DNA of 55,214 nt. Origin: CAZIMM01 sp964540415 (GTDB lineage Bacteria; Bacillota; Clostridia; Oscillospirales; Acutalibacteraceae). Both the position numbers and the translations under genes were made by a program. The stretch spans positions 1 through 55,214 of the forward strand of contig CAZIMM010000006.1 in the NCBI GenBank assembly GCA_964540415.1, written 5' to 3'. Positions 26,426 to 34,361 of this stretch are shown here, piece by piece. How positions within the stretch are numbered: the stretch's first letter is position 1; each line of letters opens with the position of its first letter. The notes beneath the pieces are model-generated. The model worked only from the letters and a program-made list of their open reading frames with translations, was not told the DNA's origin and did no database searches.

Positions 26426-27397
26426 TTATACGGTGACGGGCACTTTGATGAATTTTTCGATGAATGAGCAGAGCTTTGCCTCGTAATCGCTGCTGCCCTT
26501 GGGATAGCTCTCAACGTGCCACGCACCGTCGACAATGAGCATATCCTTTTCCTCGCTCGCGCAGGCGTCAAAGAGCTTGCCGCACATTTCTGTTGGAACA
26601 AAGTCATCTGCTCCGCCGTGAACAAAGAGCATCGGAACCTTTGCATGCTTCACGCTTTCAAGCGGGCTGACATCCTTGAAGTCGAAGCCGCAGATGTGAC
26701 GGTTGAAAAAGTTTGCACCGTAAAGAACCGGAAAATCCGGCACATGGCAGTTGTGCAAATTGAAGCGGAACTCATCGAGCACACCTGTGTAACCGCAGTC
26801 TGCAACTGCAAATTTTACGTTATCCGGCAGGTCGGGGGAGCCGCACATCATCATAACCGTGGCGCTTCCCATTGAATTGCCGTGAATAATGATTTGAATG
26901 TCCGAGCCGAATTTCTCTTTGAGGAAGTGAAGCCACTTCAGGCAGTCACGGCACTCGTAATAGCCGAAGCTGATGTACTTGCCCTCACTTTCTCCCGCCG
27001 CCTGGTGGTCAACGAGAAAAACATTGAAGCCTTTGTCATGATAGAACTTGACGATGCGGCTGAACTCGCCCTTACCGGAACTCCTGTAGCCGTGGCTGAA
27101 AAAGACAAAAACATCAGTTGGGTTTTCCGCTGGAAGGAGAAAGCCCGCAAGTGTGTTGCCGCTGTCATTAACAAGCGAAAATCTTTCAAAGGTCTGCTTG
27201 TCAAACCACTCGATTCTTTCGTCCGGAGGGGTCGGCTCAACATTTGCATTCTGCTTCTTTGTGAAAGCGTCGGCAACGGTTTTGAACAGCTTTGCGTCGC
27301 GGTTCATGACCTCGTTGAAAGTTATGTATGACGCAGCAGTACAGAGAGCACTTGCCGCAATACCTATTCCGCCGACAACTTTTGCAACCTTTTTCAT
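26426..27397 (-). CDS. Membrane-anchored alpha/beta hydrolase (serine aminopeptidase S33-like)
   Basis: A 323-residue hydrolase with an N-terminal hydrophobic segment (about residues 7-27) that probably anchors it, facing outside. The fold shows FFSHGYRSSGKGEF (oxyanion region), VFLVDHQAAGESEGK, the nucleophile elbow IHGNSMGSATV with an intact Ser, the acid FVHGGADDFVPTEM and the catalytic His in DGAWHVES. This set matches bacterial BEM46/S33-type esterases and peptidases; the substrate is not predictable. It begins 34 nt after the GH92 stop with an AGGGGG ribosome site, so the two are in one operon, which ends at the terminator at 26366-26398. Confidence 0.85.
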   Translation of the reverse strand: MKKVAKVVGGIGIAASALCTAASYITFNEVMNRDAKLFKTVADAFTKKQNANVEPTPPDERIEWFDKQTFERFSLVNDSGNTLAGFLLPAENPTDVFVFFSHGYRSSGKGEFSRIVKFYHDKGFNVFLVDHQAAGESEGKYISFGYYECRDCLKWLHFLKEKFGSDIQIIIHGNSMGSATVMMMCGSPDLPDNVKFAVADCGYTGVLDEFRFNLHNCHVPDFPVLYGANFFNRHICGFDFKDVSPLESVKHAKVPMLFVHGGADDFVPTEMCGKLFDACASEEKDMLIVDGAWHVESYPKGSSDYEAKLCSFIEKFIKVPVTV

Positions 27398-27431
27398 AAA
27401 TTATTTCCCCCTAAAAGTTGGTATACAAAAA

Positions 27432-29910
27432 TCAGAAGCCGCCGTTTGCAGCCGGAGATGAGCCCATGTTGAAGACGAGCGTTCCTCCGTTTGCAATTTG
27501 TGAATGGAGCAGGGTTGTTGAAGTAAGACGTCTGCCGTTGAGTGTAACGCTCTGAACATATATGTTGTTTTCCGACTGATTTTCGGCAATGACGGTGAGT
27601 GTCTTGCCCGAGCCAAGGTCGAGTGTCGCTTTGTCAACAATGGGAGCGCCTATCCAGTAACGGTCTGTTCCCGCAACGGGGTAAATGCCGACTGCCGAGA
27701 GAATATACCACGCGCTCACGGTGCCGCCGTCGTCGTTTCCGTCAAGACCGTCGGGCGTTGAGGCGTAACGGTCGGTCAGTATCCAGCGAACCCACTTTTG
27801 CGTCAGCTCTGGTCTGCCCGCGTCATTGAAGAGATATGCAGCATGCATATCGGGCTGATTGCCGTGCCAGTAGCCGTCGCCGGGGTCGAGTGCCGCGCGG
27901 TTGAGAGATGCATCCTCCATGAAATCCTCAAGCTCGCTGACAAAATATTCGTTGCTGCCGAAAAGCTTTATCAGCTCCTGCGGCTCCTGCGGCACGCACC
28001 ATCTCCACTGGCGCGCACTGCCCTCGCAATAAGCGCTTGCGTATTTGACCGGAAGCACCTCGTCGTAAAACGTGGTTATGCTCGGATTGAACTCTTTCAC
28101 CCACGTGCCGTCGCTGTATCTTCCGCGGAAATACTTCGTTTCCGGGTCAAATACGTTTTTGTAATAACGTGATTTTGCGGCGTAATGCTGTGCGTCATCN
28201 NNNNNNNNNGGCGGAACCCGAAGCCCCAAGGTTGAACCAGTGTTCATTACTCTAGAAGGCATTGAGGGCTCGGGCAAAACTACGCTCATCGAGAACCTCG
28301 CCGACGTGTTCCGCACCCTGAACCATGAGGTGCTAGTGACGCGCGAGCCCGGCGGGACCGAACTCGCCGAGAGCCTGCGCGAGCTGCGAAATGCTGTAAT
28401 CCGCCCAGGAGTATTCCAGTGTGCGCGCAACGGTTTTGTTGCTCACAATATCATATGGGCAATAGCCGTATTTATTGTATGCGGCAATACCGATTCTGCT
28501 GTCAGCTCCGGAGATTTCCTGCTCGGAGCCTTTTTTCATGTAGCTCAAGGCGGTTTCAGCATCAAATGCGGTTATTCCTTTGAGATAGGTCTCGGCAATA
28601 ACCATGTCGGCAGGAGTGCCGAGCATAGACCCGGTGTAACCCGCGCCGGAGGGCCACCTCGGAAGTGCGCCGCCTGCCTTTGCCATTTCAACAAGACTCT
28701 TTACACAGTCAAGCTGAATTTCGGGCGCAATGAGAATGAGCAGGGGATGTTCCGTGCGGAAGGTGTCCCACAAGGACATATCTGTGCGGTAGGTATATCC
28801 GTCGGCGACGGAAACCTTCCCGTCAAAGCCGATATATTCGCCGTTTTCGTCTGTGAAATCCGTCGGCATTATCATCGAGTGATAAAGAGCGGTGTAATAG
28901 TTGGTTTTTATTTCGTTCGATGTGCTTTCGATTTTCGCCCTTGAAAGATAATCGTTCCAGACGCTTCCGGTGCTTGCACAAACCGCGTCAAAATCGAGAT
29001 TGCCTGCCTGAGCAAGGAGATTTTCTCTTGCATTCTCAACGCTCACAAAGCTGATTCCGATTTTCAGCTCAACAGGTTTTCCGCTTATGTTTCCGAAATT
29101 AATGTCAACACCGATATCATCGCCCTCGGTGGCTGCTCTGCCTTCGGCATTATCATCTCCGTTCCAGGTTGAGAAGGATTTGAACGGGGTGTCAAACACA
29201 GCGGAAAAATAAACGGTCAAGCCGCCGTATCTTGATGAGAAATTGGTTTTGGATACACACTGTCCTTCAATAACGGAGCTTGCCTCGTTGACAGTGACCT
29301 TGCCGTTATCGGCAGAGCCGTCACCGATGAAGCTTGTCACATCAAGAAAAAGCCTTGAATCAGCTGATGAGCCGAAGGTGTAGCGGTGCACACCGACGTG
29401 GCTGGTTGCCGTCATTTCCGCAAGGCAGTCAATGCTGCGCAGATAAACCGCATAGTATCCCGGAGCGGCGGATTCGTCACTGTGGGAATAGACAAGGGGA
29501 TTGCTTTTTCGCTCGGACGGATTTGTGCTGCCCGATGCCGGAGTTACGCGGAAATTGCCGAGATCCTCACATCCGGTTCCGGACAGCCTTGTGTGGCTGA
29601 AGCCGAGGATGTGCTTTTGCTGATAATAATAGCCTGAGGTGTTTGTTTTGAAAATGTAAAAACCGCCGGGGAAAGAGGTGTCCGGTCCGAGCCTTACTGC
29701 TCCGAACGGATATGTAGCGCAGGGGGAGAGCATGGCACTTGCCCACGGCCATTTGCTTCCGGTGCCGATGAAAGGGTCAACCCACTCGGTGTATTCGCCC
29801 TTAACAGCTTCGGGAATTTCTGGCTTTTTTGCAAACAAGCCGGGAATGAATGACGTGAACAGCAAGGAGATGGCAACAAAGAGGCTCTTTAAACGTCTGA
29901 TTATCGACAC
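27432..29910 (-). CDS. Secreted GH92 mannosidase-family protein (interrupted by scaffold gap and foreign sequence)
   Basis: Exported GH92 enzyme. It has a signal peptide (about residues 1-27), then the N-terminal beta domain starting YTEWVDPFIGTG with GAVRLGPDTSF and ILGFSHTRLSGTG, and the alpha/alpha-barrel with SLWDTFRTEHPLL. After the gap, GDGYWHGNQPDMHAAYLFND and GNDDGGTVSAWYILSAVGIYP complete the active site. The usual general-acid position (GNE) is Gln here (codon CAG); the base-region Asp residues in GNDDGG are kept. I prefer the GTG at 29910, 6 nt after GGAGGG, to the ATG at 29916 that abuts it. Ten Ns (28200-28209) and about 175 bp of a thymidylate kinase gene split the frame near ISQLAQALG; without them the reading continues into DDAQHYAAKS. 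Confidence 0.88.
28200..28209. other. Scaffold gap (10 N) inside the GH92 gene
   Basis: Ten Ns joining two contig ends. The left flank is GH92 (DDAQHYAAKS on the minus strand). The right flank is not GH92 until about 28366-28388. Confidence 0.95.
28210..28388 (+). pseudogene. tmk: Foreign fragment: 5' end of a thymidylate kinase gene (assembly chimera)
   Basis: Reads in frame as the N-terminus of thymidylate kinase: FITLEGIEGSGKTTLIENL (P-loop), then VLVTREPGGTELAESLREL with the family's REPGGT motif. It begins at a GTG at 28240. The reading runs out into antisense GH92 after about residue 49, and nothing downstream matches tmk. It is more GC-rich than its surroundings, abuts a scaffold gap, and its end (28366-28388) makes sense both as tmk on the plus strand and as GH92 on the minus strand. 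A shared word of about 20 bases therefore probably caused a false join. I read this as contamination from another genome, not as an insertion in this organism. Confidence 0.85.
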
Positions 29911-29940
29911 AAGCATCCCTCCGCATAATTGTTAAAATAT

Positions 29941-29969
29941 ATTATAGCATACTTTCGATATGCTGTAAA
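29941..29969 (-). promoter_or_regulatory. GH92 promoter with an operator-like inverted repeat
   Basis: On the minus strand, TTTACA (29964-29969), a 17-nt spacer and a perfect TATAAT (29941-29946). The spacer holds AGCATA-N7-TATGCT (29946-29951, 29959-29964), a dyad that would block polymerase if bound. Confidence 0.7.
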
Positions 29970-29988
29970 GTGCTGCTCAGAAGCAAAA

Positions 29989-30024
29989 CAACCGCCGCCG
30001 CGTATATTTCATCGGCTGCGGTTG
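29989..30024 (-). terminator. Terminator at the end of the hydrogenase operon
   Basis: CAACCGCAGCCG pairs with CGGCGGCGGTTG on the minus strand (one mismatch, 12-nt loop), followed by TTTTGCTTC. It lies just after the hycI stop. Confidence 0.7.
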
Positions 30025-30031
30025 GTAATTA

Positions 30032-30535
30032 TTAGCATTGTGTTTTAGCTCCGGCAAGTTCGGTGAGAATGAGTGATAGTTTGTTTGCAGCATTTGTGAC
30101 CGCGGAGCATACTTCCGTGCCCTGTTCGGTGTTCTGCGGCTGAATTCCCACAACAACCGTGCGGCAGCCTGTTTCGGCTTTCAGGTAGGCGAGTGTCAGC
30201 GAAAGAGGAAGCATATGCGTCGAGAATGACGCACCTCCGATGTCACCGCTGTCAATAATCGCAAACTCTCCGGGATTCATGCCCATAAATGCCGCATCGA
30301 TAATAATCAGCGTGTCCGGATTAAAATCCTTGATAACCCCGGTCATGTTTTCCGGTGCCGTTGAACCGCCGACACACATCAGATTCCCGGAATTGCACAG
30401 GTGTGAAAGTGCATCAACGCAGAGCATACCTGCCGCGTCGTCATTCCTCAGCACTGAGCCGACTCCGAGCACAGCTTGCTTTTCACCGGCCAGAAAGTAC
30501 GGGGCGAGCGCAGCGTGCAAAGCTTCAGGTGTCAT
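30032..30535 (-). CDS. hycI: [NiFe] hydrogenase maturation endopeptidase, HycI type
   Basis: A 167-residue nickel-dependent protease that removes the C-terminal tail of the hydrogenase large subunit after metal insertion. Visible motifs are VLGVGSVLRNDDAAG (first Asp ligand region), LIIIDAAFMGMNPGE and the HycI-type GIQPQNTEQG. It is the last gene of the hydrogenase operon, overlapping the ferredoxin-like subunit gene by 11 bases with GGAGG 8 nt before its ATG. Its presence agrees with the large subunit ending 43 residues beyond DPCYSCTDR. Confidence 0.92.
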   Translation of the reverse strand: MTPEALHAALAPYFLAGEKQAVLGVGSVLRNDDAAGMLCVDALSHLCNSGNLMCVGGSTAPENMTGVIKDFNPDTLIIIDAAFMGMNPGEFAIIDSGDIGGASFSTHMLPLSLTLAYLKAETGCRTVVVGIQPQNTEQGTEVCSAVTNAANKLSLILTELAGAKTQC

Positions 30536-30920
30536 CGGCGGTTTCCTCCGGCGTTTGTCCGAGCAAAACCTTCAGCCCGTCACGGCTCGTTTTGTTGAGA
30601 TTGAAATCCGGTGAGGAGGAAAGGCACTTTTTCGGGCAGGAGTCAACACACTGGCAGCAGAAGATACATCTGCCCGTGTCAAGCTCGGCGCGCATGAGGC
30701 GGTTTTCCTTTGTGCCGAGATTTTTCACGGACAAGGCGCCTGTCGGGCAGTCCCTCATGCAAATGCCGCAACCGATGCAGTCGTGCGGGGCATAGACGAT
30801 TATTCCGCGGTATCTTTCACTGATAACCGGCTCGTTGCCTTTTACATTGACAGTAACCGGTTTGGAAAAGAGATTTTTCAGCGCGAGCGCGGCAATTCTG
30901 CCGGGTGTCGCTTTTTTCAT
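30525..30920 (-). CDS. Hydrogenase 2x[4Fe-4S] subunit (NuoI/HycF/EchF-like)
   Basis: Electron-carrying subunit of the membrane hydrogenase, about 131 residues. Two clusters are evident: CIGCGICMRDCPTGAL and CIFCCQCVDSCPKKCL, each a CxxCxxCxxxC-P motif, spaced as in NuoI. It is expected to sit on the cytoplasmic arm and pass electrons from reduced ferredoxin to the small-subunit cluster. I start it at the ATG at 30920, 9 nt after GGGAGG; an upstream in-frame GTG at 30929 overlaps that site. The ATG shares one base with the stop of the NuoH-like gene. Confidence 0.92.
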   Translation of the reverse strand: MKKATPGRIAALALKNLFSKPVTVNVKGNEPVISERYRGIIVYAPHDCIGCGICMRDCPTGALSVKNLGTKENRLMRAELDTGRCIFCCQCVDSCPKKCLSSSPDFNLNKTSRDGLKVLLGQTPEETADDT

Positions 30921-31858
30921 CACAGCCACCTCCCGACAATAAGATTGACAACAATTTGCAAAAGTGCTACCGGCGCGAGAACCTTCCAGCAGAAGGCGAC
31001 GGTCTGGTTGACCCTTAATCTTGCCGCAACAGCCCGCAGCAGAACAAGAATGAACAGCACAGCGAGGACTTTGACAAAATACAGCACAACGTCAACAGCG
31101 GCGATTCCGCTTGAGAACGGGAGGAAAACTGCACTGATCAGTGAGAGCAGCACAATTGTTTCACAGTTTGAGGATGCCTTCCAGAACGCGAGCAGTCTGC
31201 CGCCGTATTCAACATAGGGACCCGAAACTATTTCCGTTTCCGCTTCCGGCGCATCAAAAGGAACTCTTTCAAGCTTGCACTGAGCGGCGGCGACGGTGAC
31301 AAAAAATGCAGGAATGTTTATCAGGGCTGTGAGCGGATGCTGTGAATAATATTCCGCAATTTCGGACACAGACCAGCTCCCGGCGATGATCGCAGGGGCG
31401 AGAAGGCTCATGAACAGCGGAACCTCATAGGCAAACATCTGTGTGACAACCCTGGTTGCGCCGATTGTTGCATACGGGCTTCTTGAATACCAGCCGCCGA
31501 GAAACAGAGTGAGAGCCGGAAAAGCCAGAAAATAGAGCACCATGATTAAGTCGCCCTTGAACGAGAATGAGGTGTCCATGCCGACGGCGGGGATGTAAGT
31601 GAATGCAGCCGCAACGCTTGCGGTGGAGACAATCGGCATAATGCGCATCATTGCTTCGTTTGCATCGCGGGGGAAAACGCTTTTTTTGCCTATCAGCTTG
31701 AAAAAATCCGCAATCGGTATATACCATTTGGGGCCTGTTCTGCTCTGCATTCTAGCATACAGCTTGCGGTCGATGAATTCGGTTATCATGCCGAAGGTGA
31801 AAAGAAAGAAAAGGCCCGGAAAAACAAGAACCTTGAAAAACATGAGCAGGGTTTCCAT
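30920..31858 (-). CDS. Hydrogenase membrane subunit NuoH/HycD/EchB-like
   Basis: A 312-residue multi-pass subunit that links the peripheral arm to the ion-pumping membrane arm. It shows the NuoH features EFIDRKLYARMQSRTGPKWY, DFFKLIGKKSVFPRDANEAMMR, GGWYSRSPYATIGATRVVTQMFAYEVPL and VPFDAPEAETEIVSGPYVEYGG; the last is the strongly conserved loop next to the quinone-like cavity in complex I. Acidic residues in these loops are kept. Its ATG overlaps the stop of the large subunit gene (ATGA). Confidence 0.94.
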   Translation of the reverse strand: METLLMFFKVLVFPGLFFLFTFGMITEFIDRKLYARMQSRTGPKWYIPIADFFKLIGKKSVFPRDANEAMMRIMPIVSTASVAAAFTYIPAVGMDTSFSFKGDLIMVLYFLAFPALTLFLGGWYSRSPYATIGATRVVTQMFAYEVPLFMSLLAPAIIAGSWSVSEIAEYYSQHPLTALINIPAFFVTVAAAQCKLERVPFDAPEAETEIVSGPYVEYGGRLLAFWKASSNCETIVLLSLISAVFLPFSSGIAAVDVVLYFVKVLAVLFILVLLRAVAARLRVNQTVAFCWKVLAPVALLQIVVNLIVGRWL

Positions 31859-33078
31859 CAGTGCTCACCTCTTTCGAGCACGATCCTGCCGGGGTCAATT
31901 CCCATACTTTTGTATTTTTCAATGCCGAGCTCACGCAGGCGTTTCCAGTCGGTCACACATTTTCCGTCTGCGGAATTGAGAACAATTGCGCGGTCGGTGC
32001 AGGAATAGCAGGGGTCAATTGCCGCGATGCTGATTGGAACATCGGCAAGGTATTCGCCCTTGAGCATATGCTGCATTCCGTGCCAGTTTGCCTGCGTAGG
32101 CGCACGGACACGAACACGGCATGGGATATCGGTGCCGTCTGAGGAGACAAAATGGATGTCTTCTCCTCTGGGAGCTTCAACTCTGCTGATTGCCGTACCT
32201 GCGGGAATTCTGCGCGGAGCTTTGACGGATATCACGCCCTCCGGCATGTTGTCAAGACATTCACGGATTATTCTCACGCTTTCAAGCATTTCAAGAACGC
32301 GCACAACGGTGCGGCCGTAAACATCGGCGCTTTCGTCTGTTATGACTTTGACCTTGATGTCTTTGTATACTCCGTACGGCTCAATTGCGCGCACATCCTC
32401 GGCAATACCTGCGGCTCTCAGCACCGGGCCGACAGCGCCGAATTTCAACGCGTCTTCCTTTGAAAGACATCCGATTCCACTCAGCCTCGCGTGGAGGGTT
32501 TTTTCTGTCATGGCAAGCTTCAGATAATAGTTTACCGCGTGCTCAAGATAGTCTGCTGTTTCGCGTATGCGCGCACCCAAAGCACTGTCGATGTCCCGTC
32601 TGACACCGCCAATGGTGTTCACACCGTAATTGACACGGTTTCCGCCGATTTCGGCGAGCAGATCGAGAACCTTTTCACGGTCACGCCAGGTGTACATAAA
32701 AAGAGTGTCAAAGCCGATTTCGTGTCCTGCCACTCCGAGCCAGAGCAGATGGCTGTGCAGACGCTCAAGCTCAGCGACGATGCCGCGGATATACTCGGCT
32801 CTGGGCGGCACACTGATTCCGGCAAGCTGTTCCGCTGCCATGCAGTAGGCGGTTGTGTGAGCGTGGGAGCATATTCCGCAAACACGCTCGATGATATACA
32901 AATCCTGAATATAAGTTCTGCTTTCGCAGGCTTTTTCAAGCCCGCGGTGATTGTACCCAATGCCGATTTCAGCATTTTCAACCGTTTCACCGTTGATGGT
33001 TATGGTGAAGCTTGCCGGCTCGTCCAGAGAAGGATGCTGAGGCCCTATCGGTATGACAACATGGTTATCGTCGTTCAT
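31858..33078 (-). CDS. [NiFe] hydrogenase large (catalytic) subunit, group 4, NuoD-like
   Basis: Catalytic subunit of 406 residues that binds the NiFe(CN)2CO centre and reduces protons to H2. Both cysteine pairs are intact: RVCGIC (Cys67, Cys70) and DPCYSC (Cys357, Cys360). This separates it from NuoD and from hydrogenase-related subunits that have lost them. The body has NuoD traits: IGPQHPSLDEP at the start, HRGLEKACESR, ERLHSHLLWLG and GGVRRD. Beyond TDR363 lie 43 further residues, the tail a HycI-type protease should remove. It overlaps the NuoC-like gene by 4 bases. Confidence 0.95.
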   Translation of the reverse strand: MNDDNHVVIPIGPQHPSLDEPASFTITINGETVENAEIGIGYNHRGLEKACESRTYIQDLYIIERVCGICSHAHTTAYCMAAEQLAGISVPPRAEYIRGIVAELERLHSHLLWLGVAGHEIGFDTLFMYTWRDREKVLDLLAEIGGNRVNYGVNTIGGVRRDIDSALGARIRETADYLEHAVNYYLKLAMTEKTLHARLSGIGCLSKEDALKFGAVGPVLRAAGIAEDVRAIEPYGVYKDIKVKVITDESADVYGRTVVRVLEMLESVRIIRECLDNMPEGVISVKAPRRIPAGTAISRVEAPRGEDIHFVSSDGTDIPCRVRVRAPTQANWHGMQHMLKGEYLADVPISIAAIDPCYSCTDRAIVLNSADGKCVTDWKRLRELGIEKYKSMGIDPGRIVLERGEH

Positions 33079-33584
33079 TGTGCATCTCCCTCCTCTTCCT
33101 TCGGCGGTTCATATTTCATGGTTTCTTTGTTGAAATATGCCGGATTCCAGTCCTTGCGCAAGGGATAGCTGCCTTGCGGCCAGCCGTCCGGCAGCGGATA
33201 ACCCGGAGCATCGGGCAAGCCCTCAATCTGTGCGCCGAAAAGGTCAACAAGCTCCAGCTCATGTATGAGCAGAGAGGGGTAGAGCCCGTTCATCGATGAA
33301 ATCACGGGAGCACTGCGCGGGGCTTTTTCTTTCAGAGCGAGAATGATGTGCTCGCTGTTTGAAAACAGATAAACAAAGCCGAGGTATTCACCGTCGTCAA
33401 CTCCGACAACATGGTGCGCGCGCAGAAAGCCGCCCTCATCGTGAAGGAAGGTGACAACGTTTTCAAAATCGGCTCTGTCGAGCGCGGCGGAAAAAATCCG
33501 TTTTTCGAAGGGGGAATAAAGCTGGCCTTCAAGGAAGGGAAAACGGGCGGAAAGCTGTTCGATAATTTTTTCTTCACTTGTCAT
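33075..33584 (-). CDS. Hydrogenase subunit NuoC/EchD-like
   Basis: A 169-residue soluble subunit equivalent to NuoC (30-kDa complex I subunit), holding the large and small subunits together. Visible features are RAHHVVGVDDGEYLGFVYLF, the Y-P-S-L-L-I-H-E-L-E-L-VDLFG segment (family motif ExExxDxFG) and the C-terminal YPLRKDWNP. It is a separate protein here, not fused to the large subunit as in E. coli HycE/HyfG. It overlaps the neighbours on both sides (11 bases with the small subunit gene, 4 with the large). Confidence 0.92.
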   Translation of the reverse strand: MTSEEKIIEQLSARFPFLEGQLYSPFEKRIFSAALDRADFENVVTFLHDEGGFLRAHHVVGVDDGEYLGFVYLFSNSEHIILALKEKAPRSAPVISSMNGLYPSLLIHELELVDLFGAQIEGLPDAPGYPLPDGWPQGSYPLRKDWNPAYFNKETMKYEPPKEEEGDAQ

Positions 33585-34023
33585 TTTTCGAGCCCCCCTT
33601 TCCGGAAGTCAGAAGCTTCTCGACGGCTCTTGTGATTTCCTCCGGCCTGACAGCACAGCCGGGGACATAAACGTCAACTGGTATCACGGTGTCAATTCCG
33701 CCGGTGACGCAATAACAGCCGTCGAAGATGCCGCCGGTGCACGCGCAGGTGCCCACGGCAATAACGTATTTCGGCTGTGACATCTGTTCATAAATCTGCC
33801 TCAGCCTGTCCCTTGTTTGCAGTGTGACAGCTCCGGTGCACACCAGAATATCTGCGTGACGCGGGCTTCCCTGCTTAACAACTCCGAGGCGCTCAAGGTC
33901 ATATCTGGGAGTCGTTGAATCCACAACCTCAATGTCACAGCCGTTGCAGGCTCCGGCGTTGAAGTGAATTATCCACGGGGAGCTTTCGGAACCCCAATCA
34001 ATAGCTTTTTTAATTAGGCTCAT
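33574..34023 (-). CDS. Hydrogenase small subunit NuoB/HycG/EchC-like
   Basis: A 149-residue electron-transfer subunit carrying the proximal [4Fe-4S] cluster next to the NiFe site. Ligands are visible as GACNGCDIE (Cys26, Cys29), VGTCACTGGIF and VPGCAVRPEE, the four-Cys pattern of NuoB and group 4 small subunits. It is a single-cluster short form without a twin-arginine signal, so the enzyme faces the cytoplasm. A very strong AGGAGGTGA ribosome site lies within the end of the preceding gene. Confidence 0.94.
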   Translation of the reverse strand: MSLIKKAIDWGSESSPWIIHFNAGACNGCDIEVVDSTTPRYDLERLGVVKQGSPRHADILVCTGAVTLQTRDRLRQIYEQMSQPKYVIAVGTCACTGGIFDGCYCVTGGIDTVIPVDVYVPGCAVRPEEITRAVEKLLTSGKGGSKNDK

Positions 34024-34027
34024 ACCG

Positions 34028-34351
34028 TCACCTCCTGAAAGCTATGATAAGAACGAGAATGCCGGACAAAATGTAAATAACCGGCATGAGTGCGAGCCTT
34101 TTCGGCGCAGTGGCAACAACCATTGTCAGCACATGCATAACCGTAAAAACAAATGCAAAGGAAAAGAAACGGTCATAGTTCGGGTTGATGTAATCCTTGA
34201 AGCCGCGTTGACCGCAGGTGTAAGCGTCAAGAGCGCGTCCGGAGGCGGCTTCACCGCGCACGGAATAGCGGGAGAGCAGAAGCGACGCCGCTCCGAGAAC
34301 CGCAACAAGCAGCAAAAACACTACGGGCGGTGAATACAGAATCTCTTTCAT
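34028..34351 (-). CDS. Small membrane subunit resembling NuoA (complex I subunit 3)
   Basis: A 107-residue protein with three hydrophobic segments (about residues 8-27, 58-80 and 85-104). A cytoplasmic loop holds DAYTCGQRGFKDY, resembling the Y-x-C-G loop of NuoA, followed by a phenylalanine-rich FFSFAFVFTVMHVLTMVVAT helix like NuoA helix 2. NuoA is part of complex I but is not among the subunits of E. coli Hyc or of six-subunit Ech hydrogenases. It is placed between the NuoK-like and NuoB-like genes. The assignment rests on loop, size and context, so it is less certain than its neighbours. Confidence 0.75.
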   Translation of the reverse strand: MKEILYSPPVVFLLLVAVLGAASLLLSRYSVRGEAASGRALDAYTCGQRGFKDYINPNYDRFFSFAFVFTVMHVLTMVVATAPKRLALMPVIYILSGILVLIIAFRR

Positions 34352-34361
34352 TTTAATCGCC

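Noticed and set aside
28240..28944. A plus-strand ORF starting like a complete thymidylate kinase gene
   Set aside because: Only the first 49 or so residues match thymidylate kinase; the rest is antisense GH92, so it is a chimera and not a gene.
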